NCBI RefSeq assembly: GCF_009765835.1
Contig: NZ_LMUS01000006.1
Location: forward strand, 434,001-498,000
DNA: 64,000 nt
Reading direction: 5' to 3'
Source of the DNA: Granulicella sp. L56
GTDB taxonomy: Bacteria > Acidobacteriota > Terriglobia > Terriglobales > Acidobacteriaceae
Each line of letters starts with the position of its first letter. The stretch's first letter is position 1. This document shows, piece by piece, positions 42,874-52,466 of this stretch. Under the pieces are notes generated by a model, which made no database searches, was not told the DNA's origin, and saw only the letters and a program-made list of their open reading frames with translations. Position numbers and translations under genes: made by a program.

Positions 42874-43326
42874 ATGGGGCGTCCCGCGCCAATTCGTGTT
42901 CTGGTAGCCAAACCTGGTCTCGATGGCCATGACCGTGGCGCTAAAATCATCGCCCGCGCCCTTCGAGATGCCGGCATGGAGGTGATCTACACCGGTCTGC
43001 GGCAGACACCGGAGATGATCGTCACCGCTGCTATTCAGGAAGACGTGGATTGCATTGGCCTCTCCATCCTCTCGGGCTCGCACAACACTATTGTTCCGCG
43101 AATCACTGCGCTACTGCGCGAACAAGGGGCTGAAGATATCCTCGTCGTCCTCGGCGGCACTATCCCCGATCAGGATGCAGATGGCCTGCGAAAAAGCGGC
43201 GTCTCGGCCATCTTCGGACCGGGAACGCCGCTTGAAACTACTGTTGAATTCATCCGCAAAAATGTAAAGCCACGCGGGCTGCTTACCAGGGCAGGCTCTC
43301 ACCCATATGGAAGTAGCCGCCCGTAG
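42874..43326 (+). CDS. Cobalamin (B12)-binding subunit of methylmalonyl-CoA mutase type
   Basis: A 150-residue stand-alone B12-binding domain: [20 protein letters not shown] carries the DxHxxG motif (Asp17, His19, Gly22) with His19 as the lower axial cobalt ligand, followed by the usual Ser-containing strand ([16 protein letters not shown]) and GGTIPDQD. It corresponds to the C-terminal subunit (McmA2/MutB C-terminal part) of methylmalonyl-CoA or a related acyl-CoA mutase; the catalytic subunit is not in the window. It is 36 bp after the glycosyltransferase gene. Its last 44 bp overlap, on the opposite strand, the end of an SDR gene. Confidence 0.88.
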   Translation: MGRPAPIRVLVAKPGLDGHDRGAKIIARALRDAGMEVIYTGLRQTPEMIVTAAIQEDVDCIGLSILSGSHNTIVPRITALLREQGAEDILVVLGGTIPDQDADGLRKSGVSAIFGPGTPLETTVEFIRKNVKPRGLLTRAGSHPYGSSRP

Positions 43327-44023
43327 GCCCGTCTTCCGGCAAGGTTGCCAACTGTACGGAAGTCTTAACGCCATCCTCAATCTCGAGCATCGCGCCTTCG
43401 CCGCCCATCTCTGTCTTCACCCAGCCCGGATGCGCTGAATTCACCTTGATCTTCGTATTCGCAAGCTCGTGGGCGAGATGAATGGTGAAGGCGTTCAAAG
43501 CGGCCTTGGAGGCGTCGTAAGCAAACGTCTTGGCATCGTAGACATAGGAACCCTTGGTGGCGTGAAGCGTCAGCGAGCCGAGAATGCTCGACAGGTTCAC
43601 AATGCGTCCGGCGTCGCTCTTTCGCAAAAGCGGCAGCAGAGCTTGCGTCAGACCGATAACCGCAAAGAAATTCGTATCGAAGGTCTTGCGCAAAACCTCG
43701 TCGGAGGTCGTACTGGTCTCGTTAGGGCCGCGATTGTCCAGAAAAATTCCGGCGTTGTTCACCAGAATGTCGAGCCTGCCGAAATCCTTCTCAATCGCCT
43801 TGGCCGCCGCAGGATAGTCCGCCGGATTATTGACATCCAGCTTGATGGGGCGAGCGTCGATGCCTTCTTTTTTGAGCGTAGCCGCTGTAGCTTCGCTCTT
43901 CGCCAGATCGCGCGCCGCCACCAGAACCGTAATGCCCTGCTGACCCAGCTTTCGCCCTGTCTCCAGCCCAAGACCTCTGTTCGCGCCGGTAATCAGCGCA
44001 ATCCGTTTCGCTTCAACACTCAT
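43283..44023 (-). CDS. SDR family oxidoreductase (carbonyl-reductase-like)
   Basis: A 246-residue short-chain dehydrogenase with [16 protein letters not shown] (cofactor loop), [10 protein letters not shown], the catalytic Ser in [12 protein letters not shown] and the motif YDASKAAL. The [13 protein letters not shown] helix and the overall style are those of carbonyl-reductase-like SDRs. Substrate unknown. GAGGG lies 7 nt before the ATG at 44023. The C terminus overlaps the B12-subunit gene by 44 bp in antisense. It follows the thioesterase gene in the same direction after 37 bp. Confidence 0.88.
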   Translation of the reverse strand: MSVEAKRIALITGANRGLGLETGRKLGQQGITVLVAARDLAKSEATAATLKKEGIDARPIKLDVNNPADYPAAAKAIEKDFGRLDILVNNAGIFLDNRGPNETSTTSDEVLRKTFDTNFFAVIGLTQALLPLLRKSDAGRIVNLSSILGSLTLHATKGSYVYDAKTFAYDASKAALNAFTIHLAHELANTKIKVNSAHPGWVKTEMGGEGAMLEIEDGVKTSVQLATLPEDGPTGGYFHMGESLPW

Positions 44024-44060
44024 CGAGATGCCCTCACTGTGTTCCCTGATTGGGATTCAC

Positions 44061-44498
44061 CTATGAGATGAGATGCGCCGCAAAACGTTCCGCATATTTC
44101 TGTGGAAGAGAACGTTTTTTCATGCCGGCACCCACCACCACATGCACCGTCTCCCCTTCGCAGAGCAAAACGCCATCGGTTGCACGCACAATCTTGTATT
44201 CAAACCTGATGACCGCACCCCGGGCCGCAGCCAACTGCGTCTTCACGATCAACTCGTCGTCATAGCGTGCTGGCAGCCTATACCTCAGCCGCGCGTCCAC
44301 AACTGCGATCCCGCAACCTTCCTCGCGCTCCATCGACTTGTAATCGAGCCCCAACTGGCGGATGAACTCCACCCGCCCCACCTCAAACCAGACCAGGTAG
44401 TTAGCGTGATAGACCACGCCCATCTGATCGGTCTCTGCGTAGCGCACACGCACGCGGGTCTCGCCTATGGATGGCTGTTCCGTCACAACTTTAGTCAT
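44061..44498 (-). CDS. Acyl-CoA thioesterase, YbgC/4-HBT hot-dog type
   Basis: A 145-residue hot-dog-fold thioesterase. The signature RYAETDQMGVVYHANYLVWFE carries the catalytic Asp in TDQMGVVYH, followed by the long central helix (VGRVEFIRQLGLDYKSMERE) and beta-sheet (VRFEYKIVRATDGVLLCEGE type). It hydrolyses short acyl-CoA thioesters. It is located between the enoyl-CoA hydratase and the SDR on the same strand, and may assist the adjoining leucine-degradation genes or have a housekeeping role. Confidence 0.9.
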   Translation of the reverse strand: MTKVVTEQPSIGETRVRVRYAETDQMGVVYHANYLVWFEVGRVEFIRQLGLDYKSMEREEGCGIAVVDARLRYRLPARYDDELIVKTQLAAARGAVIRFEYKIVRATDGVLLCEGETVHVVVGAGMKKRSLPQKYAERFAAHLIS

Positions 44499-44524
44499 CT
44501 TTACAGTCTACCGAAGCGACGCAA

Positions 44525-45307
44525 TTATTTTCCCCAAACCGGCTTACGCTTCTCTAGAAATGCCCCAACCCCTTCACGGAAATCATGGGTCGCTCTGGCT
44601 TTGGCATTCTCTGTCAACGCGCACTCAATCGCTGTATCCAGCCACGCCTTATTCTGCGCGGCAAGCAATCGTTTGGTTGCGGCCATCGATTCCGGACTAT
44701 TAGTAGTTAAACATCGCGCAAGCTCCAGGGCGCGCGCGCGAAGCTCTTCCGGATGCACCACCACCTCGTTTACCAACCCGAGCCGATGCGCCTCCTCCGC
44801 CGAAAACAACCTGCCAGTCAACAGGAGGTCTCGCGCTCGCTTGTCGCCGATCTGGAGCGTTAGAAAAGCCGATACCAACGCCGGAACAAAGCCGATCTTT
44901 ACCTCGGTATACCCGAACTTTGCACCGTGTACGGCAAGGGTAAAATCGCAGATTGTCGCCAAACCCGCGCCACCCGCAATCGCCGCACCATGGACTGCCG
45001 CAATCGTCGGCTTCGGCAGCTCATACATCGTACGAAAGAGCCGAGACACGCGCTCCGCATCCTGCGTATATTCTTCGGCAGACTTGTCATGTATATCCTG
45101 CAATGAACTCAGATCCAGCCCTGCGCAAAATGCTGGGCCAGCCCCCGCAAACACAATCGCACGACAACTGCCCGTCGCGGCTTCTTCTATCGCCGCTTGC
45201 AACTCCTCCAACATCTGTGGAGTCATCGCATTGCGCCGCTCTGGGCGGTTGAGCGTAATCGTCCGAATTCCCTTTTCTTCCGCAACCAAAATCGTTTTGT
45301 AGCTCAT
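44525..45307 (-). CDS. Enoyl-CoA hydratase/isomerase, candidate methylglutaconyl-CoA hydratase
   Basis: A 260-residue crotonase-fold enzyme starting at the ATG at 45307 (MSYKTILVAEEKGIRT) with AGGGG 3 nt upstream; a longer frame before it has no support. The oxyanion-hole segments are readable (AFCAGLDLSSL and VHGAAIAGGAGLATICDF), with a second catalytic loop near TGRLFSAEEAHRLGLV. It starts 7 bp after the stop of the HMG-CoA lyase gene, so it is in the same operon. With the carboxyltransferase and HMG-CoA lyase it would complete the 3-methylglutaconyl-CoA to HMG-CoA step of leucine degradation. That specificity is inferred from position. Confidence 0.88.
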   Translation of the reverse strand: MSYKTILVAEEKGIRTITLNRPERRNAMTPQMLEELQAAIEEAATGSCRAIVFAGAGPAFCAGLDLSSLQDIHDKSAEEYTQDAERVSRLFRTMYELPKPTIAAVHGAAIAGGAGLATICDFTLAVHGAKFGYTEVKIGFVPALVSAFLTLQIGDKRARDLLLTGRLFSAEEAHRLGLVNEVVVHPEELRARALELARCLTTNSPESMAATKRLLAAQNKAWLDTAIECALTENAKARATHDFREGVGAFLEKRKPVWGK

Positions 45308-45314
45308 TGGCCCC

Positions 45315-46202
45315 TCACTGAACTCTCGCACCAAATTTACGCGAAATCTCCGCACTCGCGGCAAGCAAACCATCCAGAGGACGCATCGGCGGCAACTCCG
45401 CGCCCAAAGCCTTCAACTCCTCTAACACCATCTCGGTCGGAAGGTTCCCCACCAACGCATCCTGCGCAAGCGGACACCCGCCCAACCCTCCAATCGCCGC
45501 ATCGAACCGCCTGCATCCAGCACTATACGCCGCCCGTACCAACTCTCGCCCACCTTCATATCGAGCATGCAGATGGACGCCAACCTCCACTTCATCGTGA
45601 ACAGCCATCACGTCGGCGACAACATCCGCCACCTGCTTCGGCGTCGCCAGACCAACTGTATCCGCCAACGAGATTTGCCTCACCCCACTATCAATCAGCA
45701 GATCGCAGGCGGCAACCACTTCATCAATGTCCCACGGCTCTCCGTAAGGATTGCCGAAGGCCATCGAGATATACGCCACCACATCCAGTCCCGCCTTATA
45801 CGCCAGCGTTCCCACCTGTTCCAGCGCTTCGAGCGACTCCTCGGGCGTCTGGTTCTGGTTGCGCTGCAAAAATCCTGGGGAGATCGAATACGGAAATCCC
45901 AGCGTCTGCACGCTCCCCGACTTGATCGCCCGCTCCGCCCCTTTGGCATTGACGACGATGCCGATAATCTCCACATCATCGGGCGGGTCAAGATACTCCA
46001 ACACCTTTTCGGAATCCGCCATCTGTGGCACCACCGCTGCCGAAACAAAGCTCACCGCATCGATATGCTTGAAGCCCGTCGCAATCAACACCCGCAAATA
46101 GTCTGCCTTCACCTCTGGCGCCATATGCACCGGCAACCCCTGCCATGCATCCCGCGGACATTCGATAATTTTCACCAAATTGCTCATAGCCAAGTCTTTC
46201 AC
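45315..46202 (-). CDS. mvaB: Hydroxymethylglutaryl-CoA lyase
   Basis: A 295-residue TIM-barrel lyase that splits HMG-CoA into acetyl-CoA and acetoacetate, the last step of leucine breakdown. Motifs: the N-terminal IECPRDAWQGL (ESPRDGxQ-like metal/substrate strand), HLHARYEGGRELVRAAYSAG and the catalytic cysteine loop AAIGGLGGCPLAQDALVGNL. The start is a GTG at 46202 that overlaps the carboxyltransferase stop (GTGA) with GGGAG about 10 nt upstream; an ATG at 46187 is an alternative. It lies between the carboxyltransferase and enoyl-CoA hydratase genes. Confidence 0.93.
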   Translation of the reverse strand: MKDLAMSNLVKIIECPRDAWQGLPVHMAPEVKADYLRVLIATGFKHIDAVSFVSAAVVPQMADSEKVLEYLDPPDDVEIIGIVVNAKGAERAIKSGSVQTLGFPYSISPGFLQRNQNQTPEESLEALEQVGTLAYKAGLDVVAYISMAFGNPYGEPWDIDEVVAACDLLIDSGVRQISLADTVGLATPKQVADVVADVMAVHDEVEVGVHLHARYEGGRELVRAAYSAGCRRFDAAIGGLGGCPLAQDALVGNLPTEMVLEELKALGAELPPMRPLDGLLAASAEISRKFGARVQ

Positions 46203-47911
46203 GTCTGCAAAACTCCCGGATTGAACCTGGCCACCTCAGCATTCAAGCTAGCCGCCTCCAGAGCCGTCATCAAAATTTTTCTAGTCTGAGCCGGATCAAT
46301 AATCGCATCAATCCAAAGTCGAGCCGCACCATATCTTGGATCGGCCTGCGCATCATAGGTCGCCTTAATCTCGTCGTACAGAGCCTTCCTGTCAGCATCC
46401 GTCAGCACCTTGCCGCCGCGCTCCATCTGCTTCACCCGCACTTCGACCAGAGTATTGGCAGCCGAAGCCCCGCTCATCACCGCATACCGCGCTGTGGGCC
46501 ACGCAAACAGGAATCGCGGATCGTAAGCCTTGCCGCACATCGCATAGTGCCCTGCCCCAAAGCTGCCGCCGACGATCACCGTGATCTTCGGCACCACGCT
46601 TGTGCTCACCGCCGAGACCATCTTCGCCCCGGCACGAATGATGCCGCTCCATTCCGCATCCTTGCCCACCATGAAGCCGTTTACGTCATGCAGGAAGATC
46701 AGCGGGACGAGGCTCTGATTGCAATCCATGATGAACCGCGCCGCCTTCTGCGCACTCTCTGTATAGATCACCCCACCAAACTCAGTCCGCTTGCTGCCGT
46801 CGAGCGCCGTCTGCTGCTGGTGCACCTTCTGGTTAGCGACGATCCCCACCGCTCGTCCGCCAATGCGCGCATATCCGCATAGCACTGTTCGACCAAAATC
46901 AGCCTTGTACTCATCAAACTCGCTACGATCGACGATCCGCGCAATGACCTCGCGCATGTCATAAACATTCGTCGCCGCCTTGGCAGGATCGGGATCGATC
47001 AGCCCATACAAATCCTCCGCCGCATACTTCGGCGCGTCTTTCGCAGCGTCATATTCCACGACACTGAATGGAGCCTTCGCGGGCGAGCCAAGCTTACCCA
47101 CCAGAGAGCGCAACCGAGCAATGCAAAGATGATCGTTCGGCTCCTTGAAGTCCACCGTCCCAGAAATTTCCGAGTGCATCGAAGCGCCACCCAGCTCCTC
47201 CGCGCCGGTCTTCTGTCCGATGGCTGCCTGCACCAACGACGGCCCCGCCAGAAAGAGCCCCGAGCCCTCCGTCATCAGCACCGTATCCGTCATCACCGGA
47301 AGGTACGCTCCACCGGCCACGCACATCCCCATAATCGCCGTAATCTGCGGCACCCCCAGCGAACTCATCACTGCATTGTTGCGGAAGACCCGGCCAAAGT
47401 CGTCGGTATCGGGAAAGACATCTTCCTGCAAGGGGAGGAAAACGCCAGCAGAGTCCACGAGGTACAGCGTGGGGATGCGATTCTCCAGCGCAATCGTCTG
47501 AGCGCGCAGCACCTTCTTCGCCGTCATGGGGAAGAACGCACCAGCCTTCACCGTTGCGTCATTGGCGACGATCATGCACAGCCGTCCGCTCACCCGGCCC
47601 AGCCCGGTCACCACCCCTGCCGCCGGAGCGCCGCCGTACTCCTCATACATTCCATGCGCCGCCCACAGCCCCAGCTCCAGCAGCTCCGTGCCTTCGTCGA
47701 GCAACAGCTTCAGCCGCTCGCGCACCGTCAGCCGCCCCTTGGCATGTTGCGCCTCGGTGGCTTTGGCTCCGCCACCAAGCCGAATCACACCCTCTTCTGT
47801 TCGCAGCGCTCCCAACAACGCAAGCAATGCCGTTCGGTTCGCCGCAAACCGAGGGGCCTTCAAATCCAGCTTTGTGGCTAACGCATTTTCAAACTTCAAT
47901 TCATCCGCCAT
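46199..47911 (-). CDS. mccB: Acyl-CoA carboxylase carboxyltransferase subunit, methylcrotonyl-CoA type
   Basis: A 570-residue biotin-dependent carboxyltransferase (both crotonase-like domains): an N-terminal half with RLTVRERLKLLLDEGTEL and VGVVTGLGRVSG, GGAYLPVMTDTVLMTEGSGLF in the middle, and a C-terminal half with GGSFGAGHYAMCGKAYDPRF and YAVMSGASAANTLVEVR. The style is that of the beta subunit of methylcrotonyl-CoA (or propionyl/geranyl-CoA) carboxylase. HMG-CoA lyase follows immediately, so methylcrotonyl-CoA is the likely substrate. The biotin carboxylase/biotin subunit (MccA) is not in the window. The ATG at 47911 (MADELKFENAL) is preferred to a 60-bp upstream ATG. Confidence 0.93.
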   Translation of the reverse strand: MADELKFENALATKLDLKAPRFAANRTALLALLGALRTEEGVIRLGGGAKATEAQHAKGRLTVRERLKLLLDEGTELLELGLWAAHGMYEEYGGAPAAGVVTGLGRVSGRLCMIVANDATVKAGAFFPMTAKKVLRAQTIALENRIPTLYLVDSAGVFLPLQEDVFPDTDDFGRVFRNNAVMSSLGVPQITAIMGMCVAGGAYLPVMTDTVLMTEGSGLFLAGPSLVQAAIGQKTGAEELGGASMHSEISGTVDFKEPNDHLCIARLRSLVGKLGSPAKAPFSVVEYDAAKDAPKYAAEDLYGLIDPDPAKAATNVYDMREVIARIVDRSEFDEYKADFGRTVLCGYARIGGRAVGIVANQKVHQQQTALDGSKRTEFGGVIYTESAQKAARFIMDCNQSLVPLIFLHDVNGFMVGKDAEWSGIIRAGAKMVSAVSTSVVPKITVIVGGSFGAGHYAMCGKAYDPRFLFAWPTARYAVMSGASAANTLVEVRVKQMERGGKVLTDADRKALYDEIKATYDAQADPRYGAARLWIDAIIDPAQTRKILMTALEAASLNAEVARFNPGVLQT

Positions 47912-48018
47912 CACACCATCCACGAAAAACCAGTCAGCATAGCACGATACAGTGTAGGACGATCGATACACTTCTTTGACGAGAACTAAGCCCTCTCAAG
48001 CGGTACGATTAAGCTGCC

Positions 48019-48651
48019 ATGACGATGACACCACAACCCGACGACGCTCTCCTCGTCATCGACGTCCAAAACGACTTCATGCCTGGCGGAGCCCTGGCTG
48101 TCAACGAAGGCGATCAGATAGTTCCCCTTATCAATGCCCTCGCGCAAAAATTCGACCACGTCATTCTCACTCAGGACTGGCATCCCAGCGCACACATCTC
48201 CTTCGCCGCCACGCACAATAAGCAGCCCTTTGAGGCGATTCAAGCCCCCTACGGTCCGCAGACCCTCTGGCCCGAACACAGCCTGCAGAACACCTCCGGC
48301 GCAGCCTTCCACCCGAGCCTCGACATTCCCCACGCCGAACTGATCCTGCGCAAAGGCTTTCGCCGCCACATCGACAGCTACTCCGCCTTCCTCGAAAATG
48401 ACCACTTCACCTCAACCGGTCTTGCCGGGTATCTCCGCGAACGTGGCCTCCAGCGACTCTTCCTCTGCGGCCTTGCCTACGACTTCTGCGTCCGCTTCTC
48501 CGCCATCGACGGCACTGTGCTCGGCTTCGAGTGCGTCGTCATCGAGGATGCCACCCGCTCCGTCAAGCTGCCCAACTCCGTCGCCGAGACCAACGCAGCC
48601 CTCAGCGCCGCAGGCGTCCAGCGCATCCAGTCGCATCAGATCCTCGCATGA
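48019..48651 (+). CDS. pncA: Nicotinamidase (isochorismatase family)
   Basis: A 210-residue amidase for NAD salvage, turning nicotinamide into nicotinate. The catalytic triad Asp15 (LLVIDVQNDFMPGGAL), Lys112 (LRKGFRRHID) and Cys157 (LAYDFCVRFSAIDG) and the metal ligands Asp53, His55 and His59 (DWHPSAHISFA) are all present. The length is normal for PncA. It is divergent from the carboxyltransferase gene (107-bp gap). Its TGA is overlapped by the ATG of the next small gene (ATGA). Confidence 0.93.
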   Translation: MTMTPQPDDALLVIDVQNDFMPGGALAVNEGDQIVPLINALAQKFDHVILTQDWHPSAHISFAATHNKQPFEAIQAPYGPQTLWPEHSLQNTSGAAFHPSLDIPHAELILRKGFRRHIDSYSAFLENDHFTSTGLAGYLRERGLQRLFLCGLAYDFCVRFSAIDGTVLGFECVVIEDATRSVKLPNSVAETNAALSAAGVQRIQSHQILA

Positions 48652-49007
48652 GGAAGCGACCGCAAATCCCGGAATTCCCCTGGATTGAGACCCAGGCGCG
48701 CGTCACCGCCTGCAAGTACGAATTCGGAGCAGGGCAAGCCCTCGCCTTCGGTATCCCCACCAGCAAACACTTCCTCATCACCTTCAGCTACTACGCCCAC
48801 GGTAAGACCTTCACCGGCGAGTTCCGCTCACCCACCTACCTCGAGCAGGGCAAAACCTTCAACATCACCTACAACCCGCTCGCTCCGCAGCAGAACAGCA
48901 AGTCCGCAGCCGTTCCCACCACGAAGACCCCGCTCTTTGCTATCGGGATCGCAGGCTCCGTCATCATCTCGCTTATCTGGTTCGCCATGATGCGCGGCTG
49001 TCACTAA
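48648..49007 (+). CDS. DUF3592-like small protein with C-terminal membrane anchor
   Basis: The ATG at 48648 overlaps the pncA stop (ATGA), giving 119 residues. The soluble part (TACKYEFGAGQALAFGIPTS and GKTFTGEFRSPTYLEQGKTF, then NITYNPLAPQQNS) has the look of a small beta-barrel of the DUF3592 type, and the C-terminal helix LFAIGIAGSVIISLIWFAMM anchors it in the membrane. Function unknown. Its stop overlaps the stop region of the HD-domain gene by 4 bp on the opposite strand. Confidence 0.7.
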   Translation: MRKRPQIPEFPWIETQARVTACKYEFGAGQALAFGIPTSKHFLITFSYYAHGKTFTGEFRSPTYLEQGKTFNITYNPLAPQQNSKSAAVPTTKTPLFAIGIAGSVIISLIWFAMMRGCH

Positions 49008-49630
49008 TCGCTCACACCTTCAGAGACAACTCCTGCCAAACCCAACTCTCCAGCGCGGGCCTGCATCGCCCGCAGGCAATTATCCACATGCTCATCCAGC
49101 GGAATGCCCAGTAACTCCGCACCGGCTGTCATGTCCTCCCGTTTTACGGCCCGGGCAAATGCCTTGTCCTTCATCTTCTTCTTCACCCCTGCGACCTCAA
49201 CATCGAGGATCGACTTCGAAGGCTTCACCAGCGCACAGGCTGTCAAAAACCCGGACAGCTCATCGCAGGCAAACAACGCCTTATCCAGATGCGTCTCCGG
49301 CTTTACACCCGAGTAGTCCGCATGGGCAAGAATGGCATGCAATACAATCTCCGGCCAGCCCTTCTCGCGCAAATACGCCACTCCGACAAACGGATGCTCC
49401 TCAACCGTAGGATGCCGCTCGTAGTCCATATCGTGGAGCAGGCCAGCGCAGGCGTAAAGTTCGGCGAAGTCTCTGGCCTCAACATCCGCAAGCCCAAGCC
49501 GGGCAGCCTCTTTCTCTCCATAAGCCTCAGTACAAACCGATACCGCCAACCCATGTTTCCGCAACGATTCGCTCACCGTCCACTGCTGCAAAAGCAGCAA
49601 CGCCTGCTCTCGCGTAAAACCTTTACTCAT
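49004..49630 (-). CDS. HD-domain phosphohydrolase-like protein
   Basis: A 208-residue protein with an HD metal-binding core: RKHGLAVSVCTEAYGEKEA (first His), GLLHDMDYERHPTVEEHP (HD pair) and ILAHADYSGVKPET, ending with an acidic residue in ACDELSGFLTACALV. The spacing follows the HDIG-type predicted hydrolases acting on nucleotides or phosphates. Substrate unknown. The ATG at 49630 has GAGG 6-9 nt upstream. It ends in a 4-bp antisense overlap with the preceding plus-strand gene, and a 183-bp gap on its 5' side separates it from the HTH gene. Confidence 0.85.
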   Translation of the reverse strand: MSKGFTREQALLLLQQWTVSESLRKHGLAVSVCTEAYGEKEAARLGLADVEARDFAELYACAGLLHDMDYERHPTVEEHPFVGVAYLREKGWPEIVLHAILAHADYSGVKPETHLDKALFACDELSGFLTACALVKPSKSILDVEVAGVKKKMKDKAFARAVKREDMTAGAELLGIPLDEHVDNCLRAMQARAGELGLAGVVSEGVSD

Positions 49631-49813
49631 CTCACACCTCGCCTTACAAGTTACTGCCTTGATTCCTTTGCGGTTTTTTTAGGCATTTCGCTAATAATCA
49701 ACGGGTTTCCCCTTGACTGTTCAGTAACCCGGTGTCATTCTAGGCACATCGCACGCCCTGTTATCGGACGTGTGCTGCGGTCCTTGCTCTGGGTCCGCCC
49801 GCTACATACAACT

Positions 49814-50344
49814 ATGGCAACCATGATGGCGCCTGTCGAGCAACGTGAGGTATTGCGTTGTGATCATTGCAGCCTGGTGCAGTTTCGCCCGTCGAACGCA
49901 CTTTGCCGCCGCTGCCACAAGAGTCTCGAGGTTGAGGTGCCCGAACCTGTTCTGGCTCTCAAAATTGTCCCTCCACAACCAGCGCAAGAAGGTGGACTGC
50001 AAGTTGCCACAGCCGTTCGTGACCTGCGCCATGTGCGCAATCTGTCGCAACGTCAACTGGCAGCACGCATGAACGTGCCGCGCACCTATATCTCCAAGAT
50101 CGAGAACGGCAAGGCCATGCCTACGCTGTCCTCGCTCGACCGCCTGGCAAAGGCACTCCAGGTGGATATCTCCACCCTGCTGCGCGACGCTACTAACCGC
50201 CATCGCGACGAGACCGCGGTTCTGATGACCGACCCCTTCCTCGCCGAAATTGCAGAGTACACCTCGCAGCTCGACGCCTTGCAGCGGTCGATTTTCCTCA
50301 ATCACGTCCGCGAGCTCGCCGCCGGACGACGACGCAGCGCGTAA
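49814..50344 (+). CDS. XRE-family regulator with N-terminal zinc ribbon
   Basis: A 176-residue protein from the ATG at 49814. A four-cysteine zinc ribbon (LRCDHCSLVQFRPSNALCRR, then CHK) is followed by a Cro/C1-type helix-turn-helix (LRHVRNLSQRQLAARMNVPR, then TYISKIENGKAMPTLSSLDR) at about residues 70-125 and a helical C-terminal part. The fusion suggests a DNA-binding regulator whose ribbon contributes a metal or protein contact. It lies just upstream of uppS on the same strand. A 183-bp non-coding gap precedes it, containing a possible dyad (CGGGTT at 49702-49707 / AACCCG at 49726-49731) and a TTGACT box at 49713-49718, a possible autoregulatory site. Confidence 0.85.
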   Translation: MATMMAPVEQREVLRCDHCSLVQFRPSNALCRRCHKSLEVEVPEPVLALKIVPPQPAQEGGLQVATAVRDLRHVRNLSQRQLAARMNVPRTYISKIENGKAMPTLSSLDRLAKALQVDISTLLRDATNRHRDETAVLMTDPFLAEIAEYTSQLDALQRSIFLNHVRELAAGRRRSA

Positions 50345-50360
50345 GCCATAGCAGACCTCA

Positions 50361-50399
50361 GCGGCACATCACACCCTGTCGAAAGGCGTGATGTGCCGC
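50361..50399 (+). terminator. Long hairpin between the XRE regulator and uppS
   Basis: A perfect 12-bp stem GCGGCACATCAC (50361-50372) / GTGATGTGCCGC (50388-50399) encloses a 15-nt loop that can form a smaller CCT/AGG pair. There is no T run after it (CTCTCCTTCG follows), so it may be a terminator of the Rho-assisted or weak type, an attenuator, or a regulator-binding palindrome. It lies 17 bp after the XRE stop and 90 bp before the uppS start. Confidence 0.55.
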
Positions 50400-50488
50400 C
50401 TCTCCTTCGCCTCACAGACCTCTTCCACAGGCGGCATTCATTGCACACGCTATCTCAGTGTGCTAGCGTCAGTCTTTGCGAGGTTGTT

Positions 50489-51418
<930 letters not shown>

Positions 51419-51512
51419 GGCGGCTAGCCCCAGCAAGAAGCGCCACCTCCACCGGAATCGCACCTCCCCACATGCCTCTTCAGCCGCAGCAATGTATTCT
51501 TGCGACTGGACC

Positions 51513-52376
51513 ATGAAACGAATTCTTACCGCTATCGTCTTCGCCGCCGTCGTCTTCGCGCTCATCTTCTTCGGTCAGCTATGGATGATCACCCTCTTCG
51601 CGGCCATCATCGCCGAGCTCGCCGCTTACGAATATCTCAAGCTCGCCGCCGTCGGTGCCGAAACTCACGGAGCCCAACTCCGCATCCCCCTCTGGTGGAT
51701 GACCCTCGGCACAGCACTTGCCTTCGTCGTCACCCTGCCTAACTTCCCCGTCGAGGCACAGCTCCCCGTCCTCAGCGCGTTGACGTTGGCCCTCTTCGCG
51801 TGGAACGGCTTCCGCTCCCCTCTTATTCAGGTGCTTCCCGATACGGCGCAGGGACTCTTCGGCCTCATCTACATCGCCTATCCGCTCACCCTCATTCCCC
51901 TTATCTGGAAGAAGGAGGATGGAATCGCGCTGGTCATCTTCCTGATGGTCTGCGTCTGGGCTGGGGATATCGCGGCACTCTATGTCGGACGGGCCTTTGG
52001 CAAGCACAAGCTCGCCCCGCGCCTCAGTCCCGGCAAAACCTGGGAAGGCTCCGCAGCCAGCATCGTTGGCAGCGTCATCGCAGCCTTCGTCGTCATCTAC
52101 ATCGGCGATGTGCTCACCTCGCGCGGCAACCTGATACTCCACACCTCCGAGCCGATGTGGCAGTCGCTCCTGCTCGCCGCTGTCCTCAACATCGCAGCCC
52201 AGCTTGGAGACCTGTTGGAGTCCGCCATCAAGCGCGGAGCCGGGGTCAAAGACTCAGGCACCATGCTCCCCGGCCACGGAGGCATGCTCGACCGCATCGA
52301 TGCCCTTCTGCTGGCAGCTCCCGTCCTCTGGTTCGTCCTCATCCTCAAAGACGCCTTTGGCATGGGCAGGTTTTAA
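51513..52376 (+). CDS. cdsA: Phosphatidate cytidylyltransferase
   Basis: An integral membrane enzyme that makes CDP-diacylglycerol, the precursor of the membrane phospholipids. Length 287 residues from the ATG at 51513 (MKRILTAIVFAAVVFALIFF). The C-terminal CDS signature is complete: LSPGKTWEGSAASIVGS with the hydrophobic SVIAAFVVIYIGD, then GDLLESAIKRGAGVKDSGTM and LPGHGGMLDRIDALL. About eight membrane helices precede and surround it. It sits directly after uppS and before a small secreted protein and dxr, the usual neighbourhood. Confidence 0.95.
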   Translation: MKRILTAIVFAAVVFALIFFGQLWMITLFAAIIAELAAYEYLKLAAVGAETHGAQLRIPLWWMTLGTALAFVVTLPNFPVEAQLPVLSALTLALFAWNGFRSPLIQVLPDTAQGLFGLIYIAYPLTLIPLIWKKEDGIALVIFLMVCVWAGDIAALYVGRAFGKHKLAPRLSPGKTWEGSAASIVGSVIAAFVVIYIGDVLTSRGNLILHTSEPMWQSLLLAAVLNIAAQLGDLLESAIKRGAGVKDSGTMLPGHGGMLDRIDALLLAAPVLWFVLILKDAFGMGRF

Positions 52377-52466
52377 AGATTTTCTAACCTCCTCAAACAA
52401 CAAGCGATAGACTGAACGCATCCAATTGCAACGAGTCGGCCACTCACGCGACGATAAGGAGAACGA

